In this document: positions 37,187-46,021 of the stretch, piece by piece
Numbering within the stretch: the first letter of the stretch is position 1
Layout: each line of letters opens with the position of its first letter
Assembly: GCF_017161265.1 (NCBI RefSeq)
Contig: NZ_CP031393.1
Coordinates: 248,001 to 312,000, forward strand
Reading direction: 5' to 3'
DNA length: 64,000 nucleotides
From: Treponema medium
Lineage (GTDB): Bacteria > Spirochaetota > Spirochaetia > Treponematales > Treponemataceae
Notes under the pieces: generated by a model
The model's input: only the letters and a program-made list of their open reading frames with translations
What the model was told of the DNA's origin: nothing
The model's database searches: none
Position numbers and translations under genes: made by a program

Positions 37187-37234
37187 TTTCAAAAAAAAAC
37201 ATTCTCCGATATAATCGATCTATCGAATAGATAG
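37187..37234 (+). promoter_or_regulatory. Promoter and possible auto-operator of the Fur-family regulator
   Basis: TTTCAA (37187-37192), a 17-nt spacer and a perfect TATAAT (37210-37215). Right after the -10, CTATC (37220-37224) and GATAG (37230-37234) form a symmetric element over the expected start, a likely position for repression by the product itself. It does not match the classical Fur box well. Confidence 0.45.
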
Positions 37235-37253
37235 TGCGTAGGACATAAAAAGT

Positions 37254-37703
37254 ATGGAAAACCCGCTTGTTACAAAGAAGTTGCGCAAAACAAAAGCACG
37301 AAATTTGATCATCAGTATTTTATCTCAAGATAAAGATAAGGCATTCTCTGTCGAAGAACTGCATGAAGCCTGCGGGGAGGAGCTGCAAATTGACTTATCG
37401 ACGGTGTATCGAACAATGCATACACTTGCCGAATCCAATTTTGTAACAAAGAGCATACATCCTGACGGAAAAGCCTATTTTCAGATTGCATCTCAGCAAG
37501 GAACAGAACATCACCACCGAATTGTATGCAGTAAGTGCAGGGCTTCGGCCGATATTGCCGTTTGTCCGCTTCACGATTTGGAAGACCAAATCTTATCCGA
37601 AACGGGTTTTACCATGACATCACACAGCATAGAACTTACCGGTCTTTGCCCTGCCTGCAAAGCTGAAGAGGAAGAAAAGCAGCATACTATAGGGCATCCC
37701 TAA
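37254..37703 (+). CDS. Fur-family metal-responsive transcriptional regulator
   Basis: 149 residues with a winged helix N-terminal domain (KARNLIISILSQDKDKAFSVEELHEAC, IDLSTVYRTMHTLAESNFV) and a C-terminal dimerisation domain with the metal site EHHHRIVCSKC and the structural zinc pair CSKC...CPAC. From sequence alone Fur, PerR and Zur cannot be separated. The start ATG lacks a strong ribosome binding site (AGGAC 9 nt upstream). It is a single gene, convergent with chemoreceptor 3. Confidence 0.9.
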   Translation: MENPLVTKKLRKTKARNLIISILSQDKDKAFSVEELHEACGEELQIDLSTVYRTMHTLAESNFVTKSIHPDGKAYFQIASQQGTEHHHRIVCSKCRASADIAVCPLHDLEDQILSETGFTMTSHSIELTGLCPACKAEEEEKQHTIGHP

Positions 37704-37717
37704 TTTTTAGAGGTTCC

Positions 37718-39820
37718 CTATACCTTAAATTTTGAAACTTCTTCAGCCAAATTTTCAATACTCCGTTTATTCTTCTGTGTAATTGCATTCACTTCCTGCA
37801 CGGCATTATTAATTTGTGCAGCTCCCGATGCCATTTCGTTTATACTTTCCGTGATAACACAAGTCAGATTGTCGAGTTTTTGCATTTCCTGCGAAGCTTT
37901 TTCTCCGCCTTTCAACATTTCTTCCGAACCGGTTTGCACTTCAACCGTTACCGTATTAATGCTCTTAATAGCTGCCAGTACTTCCTTACTACCATTCTCC
38001 TGTTCCTGCATCGATTCGGTAACCTGTGTACTCATGGCTTTTACCTGCTCTGCAAGATTAAAGATCGCATTAAACTTTTCTTCAACAGTTTTCGACGAAG
38101 CAGAAAGCATTTCAATTTCACTTGATAACATTTTCAATGTAGCGGTAATGCTTTTGCCTTGTGCTGCAGAATCTTCGGCAAGCTTACGGATTTCGTCTGC
38201 TACAACGGCAAATCCTTTTCCAGCTTCTCCTGCGTGAGCAGCTTCTATTGCAGCATTCATTGCAAGTAAATTCGTCTGCGATGCAATGTGCTGAATAACA
38301 CTTGATGCTTCCAAAAGAGAACCCGATTCTTCTGCGATTTTCTGTGTTACAGTATTAGAGGTAACAATTGTTGCCTTGCCGTCACCGGTTGCAGCGGTAA
38401 GCTCTTTGATAACAGAGTCTGTTTTCTCAAGCGTTTTTCCGATTGATGCGATATTTGCAACCATTTCTTCTATCGATGAAGAAGATTGCACGACACTTGT
38501 CGCCTGCATCTCGATACCGGCATTCAGTTGTGTAATTGTACGAACAATCTCTTCAATAACGGCAGCTGTTTCAGTAACGCTTGCTGCTTGAGTTATCGCC
38601 TGCTGCTTTACCTCATCGATGTTTGCACTAATCTCATGTACTGCACTCGCCGTTCCGGTCATATTAGATGCAAGTTCATTACCTACTTCTTTCATTATGC
38701 TCGTGTTTGTTCCGACTTGGTGAATAGACGCCGCAATTTTTGAAAGCATTTTATTGAAATATTCAGATAATAGCGCTATTTCATCTTTCCCATGAATTGG
38801 CAATCGGAATGTCAAATTCCCATCTCCTTGAGCAATATCTTTAAGCGCAGAAGTAGTATTACTCAATGGTTTGCTTACGGTTTTTCGTATTGAAAAATAC
38901 AGCAACGAAATAGATATTCCTATTACAATGATTGTTACAAGCAGTGGGATTTCTGCAATGGTAAACATACCGGGTAAAAAATCATCCACAGGCGCAATAA
39001 ATACAATATTATACGGAAGATTTGCAATCTGTCGTCCGCTGTATATCATCTTGCCTCTTTTTCCATCTTTCCATGTTTTTATATCAGGATATTGCGGAAT
39101 CTCATTCATCGTTTCCGGTAAATATTCTTTTAATGATACACCAAAACTTTCATTATTTGACGAAATAACGATATTATCATTTTCATCCGTTACAAATAGG
39201 ATCGAATGTGCAGACGGTAGTGTTTGTTTCATTGTCTCAACCGATTCGTCAAGATCAAGCCCTACGCCAACAATCCCTAATAATTCTGATTCTTGATTAT
39301 AAACGTGTGCATTGATCCACAACCCCATCACACCGGTCTCTTTGCTTTTGTTGATATTGAATGTTACTTTTTCTTTCAACTTTATCGTTTTAAAAAACCA
39401 TGCATCCGCCGGTTCACTTTCCTTCAAGAGGGAATAATGAACCTTTTTATTTGCGTCCACTATATAATAATCTTTTGTCTGTGTGCTTGATACCCAAGAA
39501 GAGATAATACGTTTTTCAGAAGCAAACTCTTCAAGACGACGTATAATAGCATTCTTACTTTCGCCTTCAGGCGTACCATCGTCCAACCAATCAATAAGTA
39601 TTTGATTATTTGCCCACGCTTCTGAACGAGAATATCCGAACAATAAATCGGACTGTAAATCGATGCTTGCCATCGATAAAACTCCCGGAACGCCTTTGTA
39701 AAATTGTCGTTCAACTAATTGGCGAACAGAAAAAACCGAAAACCCTAATATAACACATGCCGCAATAGAAACCGTCAGTGCCATTGAAAGTGTCAGTTTA
39801 GAACGTAACGTCATATACAT
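37718..39820 (-). CDS. Methyl-accepting chemotaxis protein (chemoreceptor 3)
   Basis: 700 residues: membrane helix at about 12-34, double-Cache-type sensor (about 40-285, with [26 protein letters not shown] and [23 protein letters not shown]), second membrane helix (about 288-310), HAMP, and the signalling domain with the [36 protein letters not shown] tip. It ends EVSKFKV, like chemoreceptor 1, whose signalling half it closely resembles. AAAGGAGA lies upstream of the ATG. The 220 bp before it contain a poly-G promoter cassette and two hairpins, so its expression may be phase-variable. Confidence 0.95.
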   Translation of the reverse strand: MYMTLRSKLTLSMALTVSIAACVILGFSVFSVRQLVERQFYKGVPGVLSMASIDLQSDLLFGYSRSEAWANNQILIDWLDDGTPEGESKNAIIRRLEEFASEKRIISSWVSSTQTKDYYIVDANKKVHYSLLKESEPADAWFFKTIKLKEKVTFNINKSKETGVMGLWINAHVYNQESELLGIVGVGLDLDESVETMKQTLPSAHSILFVTDENDNIVISSNNESFGVSLKEYLPETMNEIPQYPDIKTWKDGKRGKMIYSGRQIANLPYNIVFIAPVDDFLPGMFTIAEIPLLVTIIVIGISISLLYFSIRKTVSKPLSNTTSALKDIAQGDGNLTFRLPIHGKDEIALLSEYFNKMLSKIAASIHQVGTNTSIMKEVGNELASNMTGTASAVHEISANIDEVKQQAITQAASVTETAAVIEEIVRTITQLNAGIEMQATSVVQSSSSIEEMVANIASIGKTLEKTDSVIKELTAATGDGKATIVTSNTVTQKIAEESGSLLEASSVIQHIASQTNLLAMNAAIEAAHAGEAGKGFAVVADEIRKLAEDSAAQGKSITATLKMLSSEIEMLSASSKTVEEKFNAIFNLAEQVKAMSTQVTESMQEQENGSKEVLAAIKSINTVTVEVQTGSEEMLKGGEKASQEMQKLDNLTCVITESINEMASGAAQINNAVQEVNAITQKNKRSIENLAEEVSKFKV

Positions 39821-39857
39821 CTCCTTTAAAAATTAAGCAGACTGATTGAATGTGTCA

Positions 39858-39903
39858 GGGGGATATCTTTTAAAAGCCGTATTGGTCTTAAAAGATATCC
39901 CCC
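39858..39903. repeat. Long perfect hairpin upstream of chemoreceptor 3
   Basis: GGGGGATATCTTTTAA (39858-39873) and TTAAAAGATATCCCCC (39888-39903) are perfect 16-bp arms. It lies between the poly-G promoter cassette A and the receptor start, so it may limit read-through from that promoter. A related GGGGATATCT hairpin precedes parA. Confidence 0.75.
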
Positions 39904-39949
39904 CTCGCAACAAAGTCTATAATGCTATTAGAATGCTATATAGAACATC

Positions 39950-39976
39950 TCTAAAAATCTCAGGTTTTAGAGGTTT
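39950..39976. terminator. Small TAAAA/TTTTAGAG hairpin after the orphan start codon
   Basis: CTCTAAAA and TTTTAGAG arms lie immediately downstream (minus strand) of the four-codon reading frame at 39967-39981. It resembles the terminator at 392-426 and could end transcripts from poly-G promoter A. Confidence 0.45.
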
Positions 39977-39978
39977 CC

Positions 39979-40147
39979 CATAAATTTCTCCTTACTGTAA
40001 CGGATAAGTACAGGTATCCGCTATAAATAAATCTTCTTCTATAATACCCCCCCCCCCCCCTCAAAAGTCAAGCAAAAAAATGCTTTTTCTTGGACAGAAA
40101 AGAGAGATGGTATCCCCCTTGCCTAAGCGGAACCGGTTAGACAAAAG
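39979..40147 (-). promoter_or_regulatory. Poly-G promoter cassette A (G14), upstream of chemoreceptor 3
   Basis: On the minus strand TTGACT (40066-40071), a 19-nt spacer made of TTTGA plus 14 G, and TATTAT (40041-40046). The leader, an AAGGAG-type ribosome binding site and an ATG (39981) follow. That ATG opens only a four-codon frame (M-G-N-L-stop). The whole segment duplicates 43583-43748, differing in about ten positions and in G number. The next real gene on this strand is chemoreceptor 3, 160 bp further on. Confidence 0.85.
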
Positions 40148-40204
40148 CGACGGAGATATCATACTGAACCAAAGCTCGAAAAAAGTTTTTCGTTAGCGAC
40201 AGAT

Positions 40205-41431
40205 CTATAACCGTACCGTAAGCCGTATGGAAAGTCCGGTTAGAAGCGGGTCGATAATCAGTGCAGAAAGTCTCCCCTTTCCCGTATCCAACTGTTTTGC
40301 AAGCTGGGGCGATAGAATCGGCACGGGGATTATTCTCCCGGCGGAAAGCTCAACGTTCGGTGTAACGGCAAAGCCAATAGAAAAGTACAACAACAGCAGA
40401 GATGTCCCCGTAAGGGTCGGCAGCGGAGTGCTGCTTTTTTCTTCTTTTCCCTTAAACAGAAATGATTTTTTCTCTTTTGAATGAAGTACATCGCTACCGG
40501 TATCATTGACAACGGAATAACATTGCACTGCGCCGTAGAATCGGAACCTATCCGCCGTATAGCGGTAACTGCCGCCGAATCCCAGTACGGAGCCGCTGAT
40601 GCTTATATCGCGATTGTAAAAGCGATAAGGGAACAGAAAATACCCTTGATTTGCCGCAGTCAGCCGAATAGAAAAAGTCCCCGAAAAATAGATATATGAT
40701 GCGAAAAGAGAGAGCGCCGAATGCGCAGCAATCGGGACATAGATGGTATTTTGAAATGCAAATACTCGTGCGGCGCCTGATGCAACCGATTCTCCTGTTT
40801 TATTGGTTAGTACGCCTTTCAGCTTGAGCGCCGCTATGCTGCCTTCGTACCATTGGGTTAATCTAAATCGATGGATCGAGGCTATCGCCTCTAGAGATGG
40901 TTGGGCAATTAAGAAGCTGAGATCATGTAGTCCGATTGCCGCCTGTCCCCAATACCAAGCCCCGTCATAGCGGATACGGTAAGCGGGTACCCCGCAGGAA
41001 ATGCCTGCGCTATAGAACCGATGTACAAGATGATCCTCCCGCAATTCGGTATTGGGGAGTCGGATGCGCAGTCGGTTCAGCTCCCATTCCGTCAACCCTG
41101 CTCGAAATCCAACAGCACACAGAGAATCTTCTGTTCCGGCTTCCACCGCTGCACTGCCGTGCCGAAGCAGCGATTCTGCACTGGCGTTGGAAAAACCCGA
41201 AAGCAGCGTAGCGCTCCCTCCGGTTACGGCAGCGCAGCCATACCGAAAAGAGAGCGATGCAGCCAACCGATTCCACGAAAAGGCTGCGCTGCCCTGCTGC
41301 GTTTTGATAACAATTCCTGCACCATTACCATACCCAAGTGCAGGAGCGCCGCCTCCCTCCGCTTGAGGTTCCGCATAAGCGGTACACACAAGCGGAATAA
41401 TAAGCAGCGCTATGCAAAAAACTTTTTTCAT
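40205..41431 (-). CDS. Exported protein, probable outer-membrane beta-barrel
   Basis: 408 residues with a signal peptide (MKKVFCIALLIIPLVCTAYA before EPQ). The mature chain is made of many short alternating aromatic and small-residue strands (for example RLTAANQGYFLFPYRFYNRDISISGSVLGFGGSYRYTADRFRFYGAVQCYS), ending LSIRLTVRL, all typical of barrel proteins. No named family recognised. It follows the poly-G-controlled lipoprotein gene by 18 bp and should be cotranscribed with it. Confidence 0.65.
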   Translation of the reverse strand: MKKVFCIALLIIPLVCTAYAEPQAEGGGAPALGYGNGAGIVIKTQQGSAAFSWNRLAASLSFRYGCAAVTGGSATLLSGFSNASAESLLRHGSAAVEAGTEDSLCAVGFRAGLTEWELNRLRIRLPNTELREDHLVHRFYSAGISCGVPAYRIRYDGAWYWGQAAIGLHDLSFLIAQPSLEAIASIHRFRLTQWYEGSIAALKLKGVLTNKTGESVASGAARVFAFQNTIYVPIAAHSALSLFASYIYFSGTFSIRLTAANQGYFLFPYRFYNRDISISGSVLGFGGSYRYTADRFRFYGAVQCYSVVNDTGSDVLHSKEKKSFLFKGKEEKSSTPLPTLTGTSLLLLYFSIGFAVTPNVELSAGRIIPVPILSPQLAKQLDTGKGRLSALIIDPLLTGLSIRLTVRL

Positions 41432-41449
41432 TGTCCCGTTTTGGCGGTG

Positions 41450-43585
41450 TTATTTGTAGAAGTTTATAATTTTCTTTCCGGCATCATCGTTAAGCGGAAT
41501 CCCGAAATCTACAAAAACCTCGCTATTGTTATTAAATTTTACCGTTACAAAATCATCCATAAATCTTTTGAGCGTAAGATTCATATACGGGACGCTGCCG
41601 TTTGCATCATAAATCTTCGGTTTTGAACCATCCATTTCAAAGAGATTGGACAGTTTGAAGTATTCATAGGTAAAGACCTTGCCCATATCGATTTCAAACT
41701 TAGTCAGGTAGACTGGTGTTGGGTGAGGCTCTCCCGGCAGTGGTTCAGGGTATACGGGCGGTTTAGCAAGCGGATTGTTTTCTCCAATTAAGATATTCGC
41801 CTTGCGTCCTTCTGCTACTGCATCCCGGATTTCTTTTACCATTGCCTGTATAAAGGCTATATTCTTTACAAGTTCTTCTTTTGCTTTAGCCGGAAGGGTT
41901 TCCGAATCGGTCAAGCTCTTGTATGCAGCCAACAGCAAGTCAGCGCCTTTTACGATATCATCCTTTGCATTAACAATTTTTTGTGGATTTCGGCCTTTCA
42001 GAAAACCGTTGTTAAAGGGATCCTGCTTTTGGTTATAGCTGCCAAGGTTCTTTAAGATTTCATCTTCTTTTTCCCAGTTCCACTTGAGGATGTTAAGGTC
42101 GGTGTTGAATGAGTAGGACTGCACAAGCTCAAAAGCTCCTTTGGCAACGGTCATACTGCCGATAAGCCCTAAAAGCTGCTCTTTTTGCAGTTCAACATCA
42201 GTATCTTTCGGGAATATACGATCCTCGCCGCTCATACCCAATCGTTTGATGAGCTGCTTGTCGATGGTAACCGACTTAGTTGCATCAAGGCTGTTTAAAA
42301 CAGTAGACGCATTGGCAAATTCTTTACCGAACAGAATACCATACAGTTCATCGATGAGTTGATCAACCTTTGCGCTGTCACTGTGTTCAATAATATACGC
42401 AGGAATTTGCAAGAGCGGATTAAGTTCTTTATACCAGTCTGCTGCGGGCTTCATTTCCGGGGCATAGAGAGAGCCTTGTGCATCATAGTAATACGATATA
42501 TACTTCTCGATTTCTCGATCATACCGTTTTGCTACTGCAGCTCCTTGCATAGACTCGATGTACGGAGAATTCCACACCATGTAGTTACCGTTTTCGTCAA
42601 AGTTGTCTACAATAAAATATTCTCCCGTATGCGGTAATTGATCCGGTCCATTATAGTCATACCAGCGTTTTCTATCTGCTATGGGCATACTGTCGATCTT
42701 TTTCCATGCTTCATCGTATCCAAGCTCTACCCACTTGCCATTGAGTCCTGCGAATGTTCCTCGTTCATAGATGTTTCTATTTTGTGGAAGCCGAATGCTT
42801 ACTTTAGCGGTGTCAGGGCTTGAGGCAATATGTCCGCTTACACGGTAGTAATATCCATCGGTCTTTTCGAGAAAGAGATACGTATATGCATTAGTCCAAC
42901 TTCGTGTCTTGTAGGTTTGTTCTTTAAACCAGTCCAGATTTACCAAGGCATTGAGCGTTGCGGGATAGGTTGCAAAGCCCATTTTGTTCCGCATAAAATC
43001 GACGGTCTCCGGTTTTATGCTGATGGTTGCCAGCTGTACCACTGCGTAATACGCCTTGGTGGTGTTGTTTTGTTCGGCGTTATAGGCTTCTCTAAACTTT
43101 GCAAGGGCGGCGTCATAATCAGGCTTCTCTTTGCTCAACTCGTCGATGCCTGCTTGGATATAGAGCTTCCAGTCCGTACTGGAGGATGGATTTACTTCCT
43201 GTGTTGCATCAGGTTTTTCCGTTTCGGTACCGTCGGCATTTTTTACTAACGGGGTTACTTTCGGCTTTGTGCCTTCTTTTACACCGCCGGTCAGTACGAT
43301 ACCATTTTTTATATCGTCCACGGTAACTGTTTTTGTCTGCTCCTTCCCCTGCGCATCAGTCCACTCAATTTTATACCGGTCATAAGATTTACCATCCTCT
43401 GTCGTGGGGAATTGGTCGGATTTCAGCTGCTGCAGCGCTTCCGGCTTTGGCTCATCCGGGCTGGCTGGATTGGACGGGGTGGCTGGTTTGGACGGATTAT
43501 TTAATCCACCGCACGCTGTTATAATGACACTTGCAGCAAAAAATGCAGCAAGTACAGCAACTGAAAACAGCCTGTGTTTTTTCAT
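41450..43585 (-). CDS. Treponemal lipoprotein under a poly-G promoter
   Basis: 711 residues. The lipobox is VIITACGG (lipidated Cys near residue 25), then a Pro/Ser/Asn-rich tether (PSKPATPSNPASPDEPKPE) suggesting surface display. Residues 55-120 resemble a small beta domain, and about 135-185 contain a TPR-like helical pair (DYDAALAKFREAYNAEQNNTTKAYYAVVQLA). The remainder is helical with no recognised domain, ending VFVDFGIPLNDDAGKKIINFYK. A ribosome binding site AGAAGGAGA precedes the ATG. The promoter spacer is a G13 run, so on/off or graded expression by slippage is expected. Confidence 0.75.
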   Translation of the reverse strand: MKKHRLFSVAVLAAFFAASVIITACGGLNNPSKPATPSNPASPDEPKPEALQQLKSDQFPTTEDGKSYDRYKIEWTDAQGKEQTKTVTVDDIKNGIVLTGGVKEGTKPKVTPLVKNADGTETEKPDATQEVNPSSSTDWKLYIQAGIDELSKEKPDYDAALAKFREAYNAEQNNTTKAYYAVVQLATISIKPETVDFMRNKMGFATYPATLNALVNLDWFKEQTYKTRSWTNAYTYLFLEKTDGYYYRVSGHIASSPDTAKVSIRLPQNRNIYERGTFAGLNGKWVELGYDEAWKKIDSMPIADRKRWYDYNGPDQLPHTGEYFIVDNFDENGNYMVWNSPYIESMQGAAVAKRYDREIEKYISYYYDAQGSLYAPEMKPAADWYKELNPLLQIPAYIIEHSDSAKVDQLIDELYGILFGKEFANASTVLNSLDATKSVTIDKQLIKRLGMSGEDRIFPKDTDVELQKEQLLGLIGSMTVAKGAFELVQSYSFNTDLNILKWNWEKEDEILKNLGSYNQKQDPFNNGFLKGRNPQKIVNAKDDIVKGADLLLAAYKSLTDSETLPAKAKEELVKNIAFIQAMVKEIRDAVAEGRKANILIGENNPLAKPPVYPEPLPGEPHPTPVYLTKFEIDMGKVFTYEYFKLSNLFEMDGSKPKIYDANGSVPYMNLTLKRFMDDFVTVKFNNNSEVFVDFGIPLNDDAGKKIINFYK

Positions 43586-43748
43586 AAAATTTCTCCTTCT
43601 GTAACGGATAAGTACAGGTATCCGCTATAAATAAATCTTCTTCTATAATACCCCCCCCCCCCCTCAAAAGTCAAGCAAAAAAATGCTTTTTCTTGTTCAA
43701 AGAAGAGAGATGGTATCCCCCTTGCCTAAACGGAACCGGTTAGACAAA
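43583..43748 (-). promoter_or_regulatory. Poly-G promoter cassette B (G13) of the lipoprotein/barrel operon
   Basis: On the minus strand TTGACT (43669-43674), an 18-nt spacer made of TTTGA plus 13 G, and TATTAT (43645-43650); predicted start near 43638 and a leader of about 53 nt. One G fewer would give the optimal 17-nt spacer. It is a direct repeat of cassette A (39979-40147). Beyond it, 43749-43875 shows no gene. Confidence 0.85.
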
Positions 43749-43875
43749 ATAGATAAAATAGCATGATTTTAACGACTTGCAATTTGCTACAGAAGTCCTA
43801 CAGAGTGTATAAAAACGATACTCAAAACTGTCACGAAGAATTTATCCGCTTTATGTTCGCTTTTGAAATTAAGAA

Positions 43876-44991
43876 TTACGGATAGGGAAAATGTGTATAA
43901 ACTGCCCCAAAGAATGCCTTGATGACGGCGAACAACTCTCGCCGCCGGTCGGAATCTACCGTATGCAGCTCTTTTAAAATATGCAGCGAATGAGCCAGTC
44001 CGTTGGCAGTTAATTCACTGAGCGTTTCCGCACCGGTGCCGAACAGAACGGCAAACAACGTTTCGATAAATTCTTTCCGCTCGGTATCGTTAAGATGAGA
44101 AAGCCATTCCCGCATGGTTTTTTCCGCAAAATAGCTTTCCTTTGTCCGCCCTTGCTGATAGGTTACAAACTCATCTCGTTTAATTTGCCAAGAAAACGCA
44201 TCATGCTGCCAGAAGGTGTTGGTTTCGGAGCTTTCAATAACGGTATAATGCGGCAGATAGGATAAAAGCACACCGACAACGGACGACTGCGGAATAAAAG
44301 AAGCAGTTTTAGGGATAATCGCTTGAAATCCGCTCCGTTGTTCGATATCAAAGGCAAAGCCGGGACCGTCAAAACAGAACACCCGCTCAATCCGCTCCTG
44401 TACCGAAGCAGCGGCAGTCCCAGCCGCATAGAGCGCAAGGTTTCCACCTTTGGAATGCCCCGCAATGGAGAGCTTTTCGATGCCGGACGTAATAGCAGCT
44501 TCCACAGCCGCCGAAAGATAATCCGCCGCTGCAGTATGAGAGGGGATAGGGGTGGAAAGGCTCAAAAGGCAGTCTTCTTTCCATCCGATTATGCTATCGT
44601 CCGTACCCCGATAGACAACACAGGCACACCCCGTTGGAAGCACGGCGGTAATCGCTGCGAACTGCTTATCCGTATTGCGGTCAATCTCATTTACAAAGCC
44701 TTTTAACAGAATGGAACCGAAGCGCTCAGTTTCCGCAGCAGTTTTGAGCAAATCGGCGGTGAGCGGATTGATAAATACACCGAACTCTTCGGGAGTTCCG
44801 CGCGTAGAATCTGCGGCATAGATACGGGCAGCTTCCCGCAGCGTAATACTATCGGTAAATTGAGCAGGAACAATATCGGAAAAGTTAAGGTAAGAAAGTT
44901 GACACAGTACCAGCGCGTCTACCGCATTGAACGGGCGCACCTCAAAGGGAAGATCGCCGCGCCAGAGCACATAATCGGAAAGGTTTGCCAT
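43876..44991 (-). CDS. Mbeg1-like (DUF2974) alpha/beta-hydrolase
   Basis: 371 residues. The N-terminus NLSDYVLWRGDLPFEVRPFNAVDALVLCQLSYLNF is diagnostic of the Mbeg1-like/DUF2974 family. The nucleophile elbow GHSKGGNLALYAA and the later VFCFDGPGFAFD with Asp fit a lipase-like alpha/beta-hydrolase. Substrate is unknown. No signal peptide is seen, so it is probably cytoplasmic or membrane-associated. It follows parB by 22 bp on the same strand and could be in the parAB transcript. Confidence 0.85.
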   Translation of the reverse strand: MANLSDYVLWRGDLPFEVRPFNAVDALVLCQLSYLNFSDIVPAQFTDSITLREAARIYAADSTRGTPEEFGVFINPLTADLLKTAAETERFGSILLKGFVNEIDRNTDKQFAAITAVLPTGCACVVYRGTDDSIIGWKEDCLLSLSTPIPSHTAAADYLSAAVEAAITSGIEKLSIAGHSKGGNLALYAAGTAAASVQERIERVFCFDGPGFAFDIEQRSGFQAIIPKTASFIPQSSVVGVLLSYLPHYTVIESSETNTFWQHDAFSWQIKRDEFVTYQQGRTKESYFAEKTMREWLSHLNDTERKEFIETLFAVLFGTGAETLSELTANGLAHSLHILKELHTVDSDRRRELFAVIKAFFGAVYTHFPYP

Positions 44992-45013
44992 CGAAGGTTA
45001 TGTTCCTGCAATG

Positions 45014-46021
45014 TTATTTTGCAGCAATTTTATTATATAGCGCGTCAAGATCCGCCTGCGAAAAGTATGAAATATGCACGATACCTTTTTCAAGGTCGCC
45101 TTTAATTTCCACCTTTGTACCCAGAGCATCGATAAATTGCTGCTCAATATCTTTGACCGCAAGCTGCGCATCATCCGTTTCCAGCTGTTTTACCGACTGC
45201 GGCGCTGATTTTTTCTGTCCGGTACGGCTACCGTTTTTCAACTGAGCCGCCTGCATCTCCGCGTCACGCACCGAAAGAGCCTGCTCCGTAATGCGGGTAA
45301 ACAGCAGCGTTTGATCCGCCGGATTGATAAGCGAGAGAATTGCCCGCGCATGACCTGCGGTGATAGAGCCTTTTTCCAGCGCCGTCTGCATGTCGTCGGG
45401 CAGTTGCAGCAATCTCATCGCATTGGCAACCGCCGATCGGCTCTTCCCTACTCGCTTGGCGGTCTCCTCCTGATTGAGGTTGGACAGCTGCATAATCTCC
45501 TGATATGCCTTAGCCTCTTCAATCGGATTGAGGTTTTCCCGCTGAATATTTTCGATAAGCGCAATTTCAAGCTTTTTGCTGTTTTCAAATTCACGGAAGA
45601 TGACCGGAACCCGCGTAAGCCCCGCTAAAAGCGCCGCCCTCGTTCTCCGCTCTCCCGCAATGATATAGTATTCATCGCCGTTTTTTTCCGCGATAATCGG
45701 CTGAATAATACCGTGTTCTTTGATGGAAGCGGCAAGCTCCTGCAAACTATCTTCATTAAAAGTACGACGGGGTTGAAACGGATTGGGTTTTAATAGCGCG
45801 GGGTCAAGCTCAACCGGAGCGGAACCGACAGTATCGGCGCGATTTTGAGTACCAGCTTGTTGCGCCGCTTCTCCTCGCATCACATTCTGCTGCGGCATTA
45901 CAGACAAACCGCTATCCGATTGTACATCCGAAGATTGTGCAGCAGCATCGTTTGAGCACAAATCCGTGATATCGGGAGAAAGCAAGGAGTCGAGCCCTTT
46001 GCCCAGTGCAGATTTAGGCAC
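45014..46021 (-). CDS. parB: Chromosome-partitioning protein ParB
   Basis: 335 residues from GTG 46021, chosen because AGGAGG lies 8-9 nt upstream and the product then begins MPKSALGKGLDSLL, the usual ParB start. The CTP-binding/N-terminal domain has LKPNPFQPRRTF and AGERRTRAALLAGLTRVPVI; a helix-turn-helix follows (NQEETAKRVGKSRSAVANAMRLLQLP) and a short C-terminal dimerisation part. It overlaps the end of parA by 8 bp. I found no consensus parS palindrome in the window. Confidence 0.95.
   Translation of the reverse strand: MPKSALGKGLDSLLSPDITDLCSNDAAAQSSDVQSDSGLSVMPQQNVMRGEAAQQAGTQNRADTVGSAPVELDPALLKPNPFQPRRTFNEDSLQELAASIKEHGIIQPIIAEKNGDEYYIIAGERRTRAALLAGLTRVPVIFREFENSKKLEIALIENIQRENLNPIEEAKAYQEIMQLSNLNQEETAKRVGKSRSAVANAMRLLQLPDDMQTALEKGSITAGHARAILSLINPADQTLLFTRITEQALSVRDAEMQAAQLKNGSRTGQKKSAPQSVKQLETDDAQLAVKDIEQQFIDALGTKVEIKGDLEKGIVHISYFSQADLDALYNKIAAK

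Noticed and set aside
39950-39981. Four-codon frame after poly-G cassette A as a leader peptide
   Set aside because: Its codons show no attenuation-type bias and it looks like a remnant left by duplication of the cassette up to the ATG; kept only as part of the cassette description.
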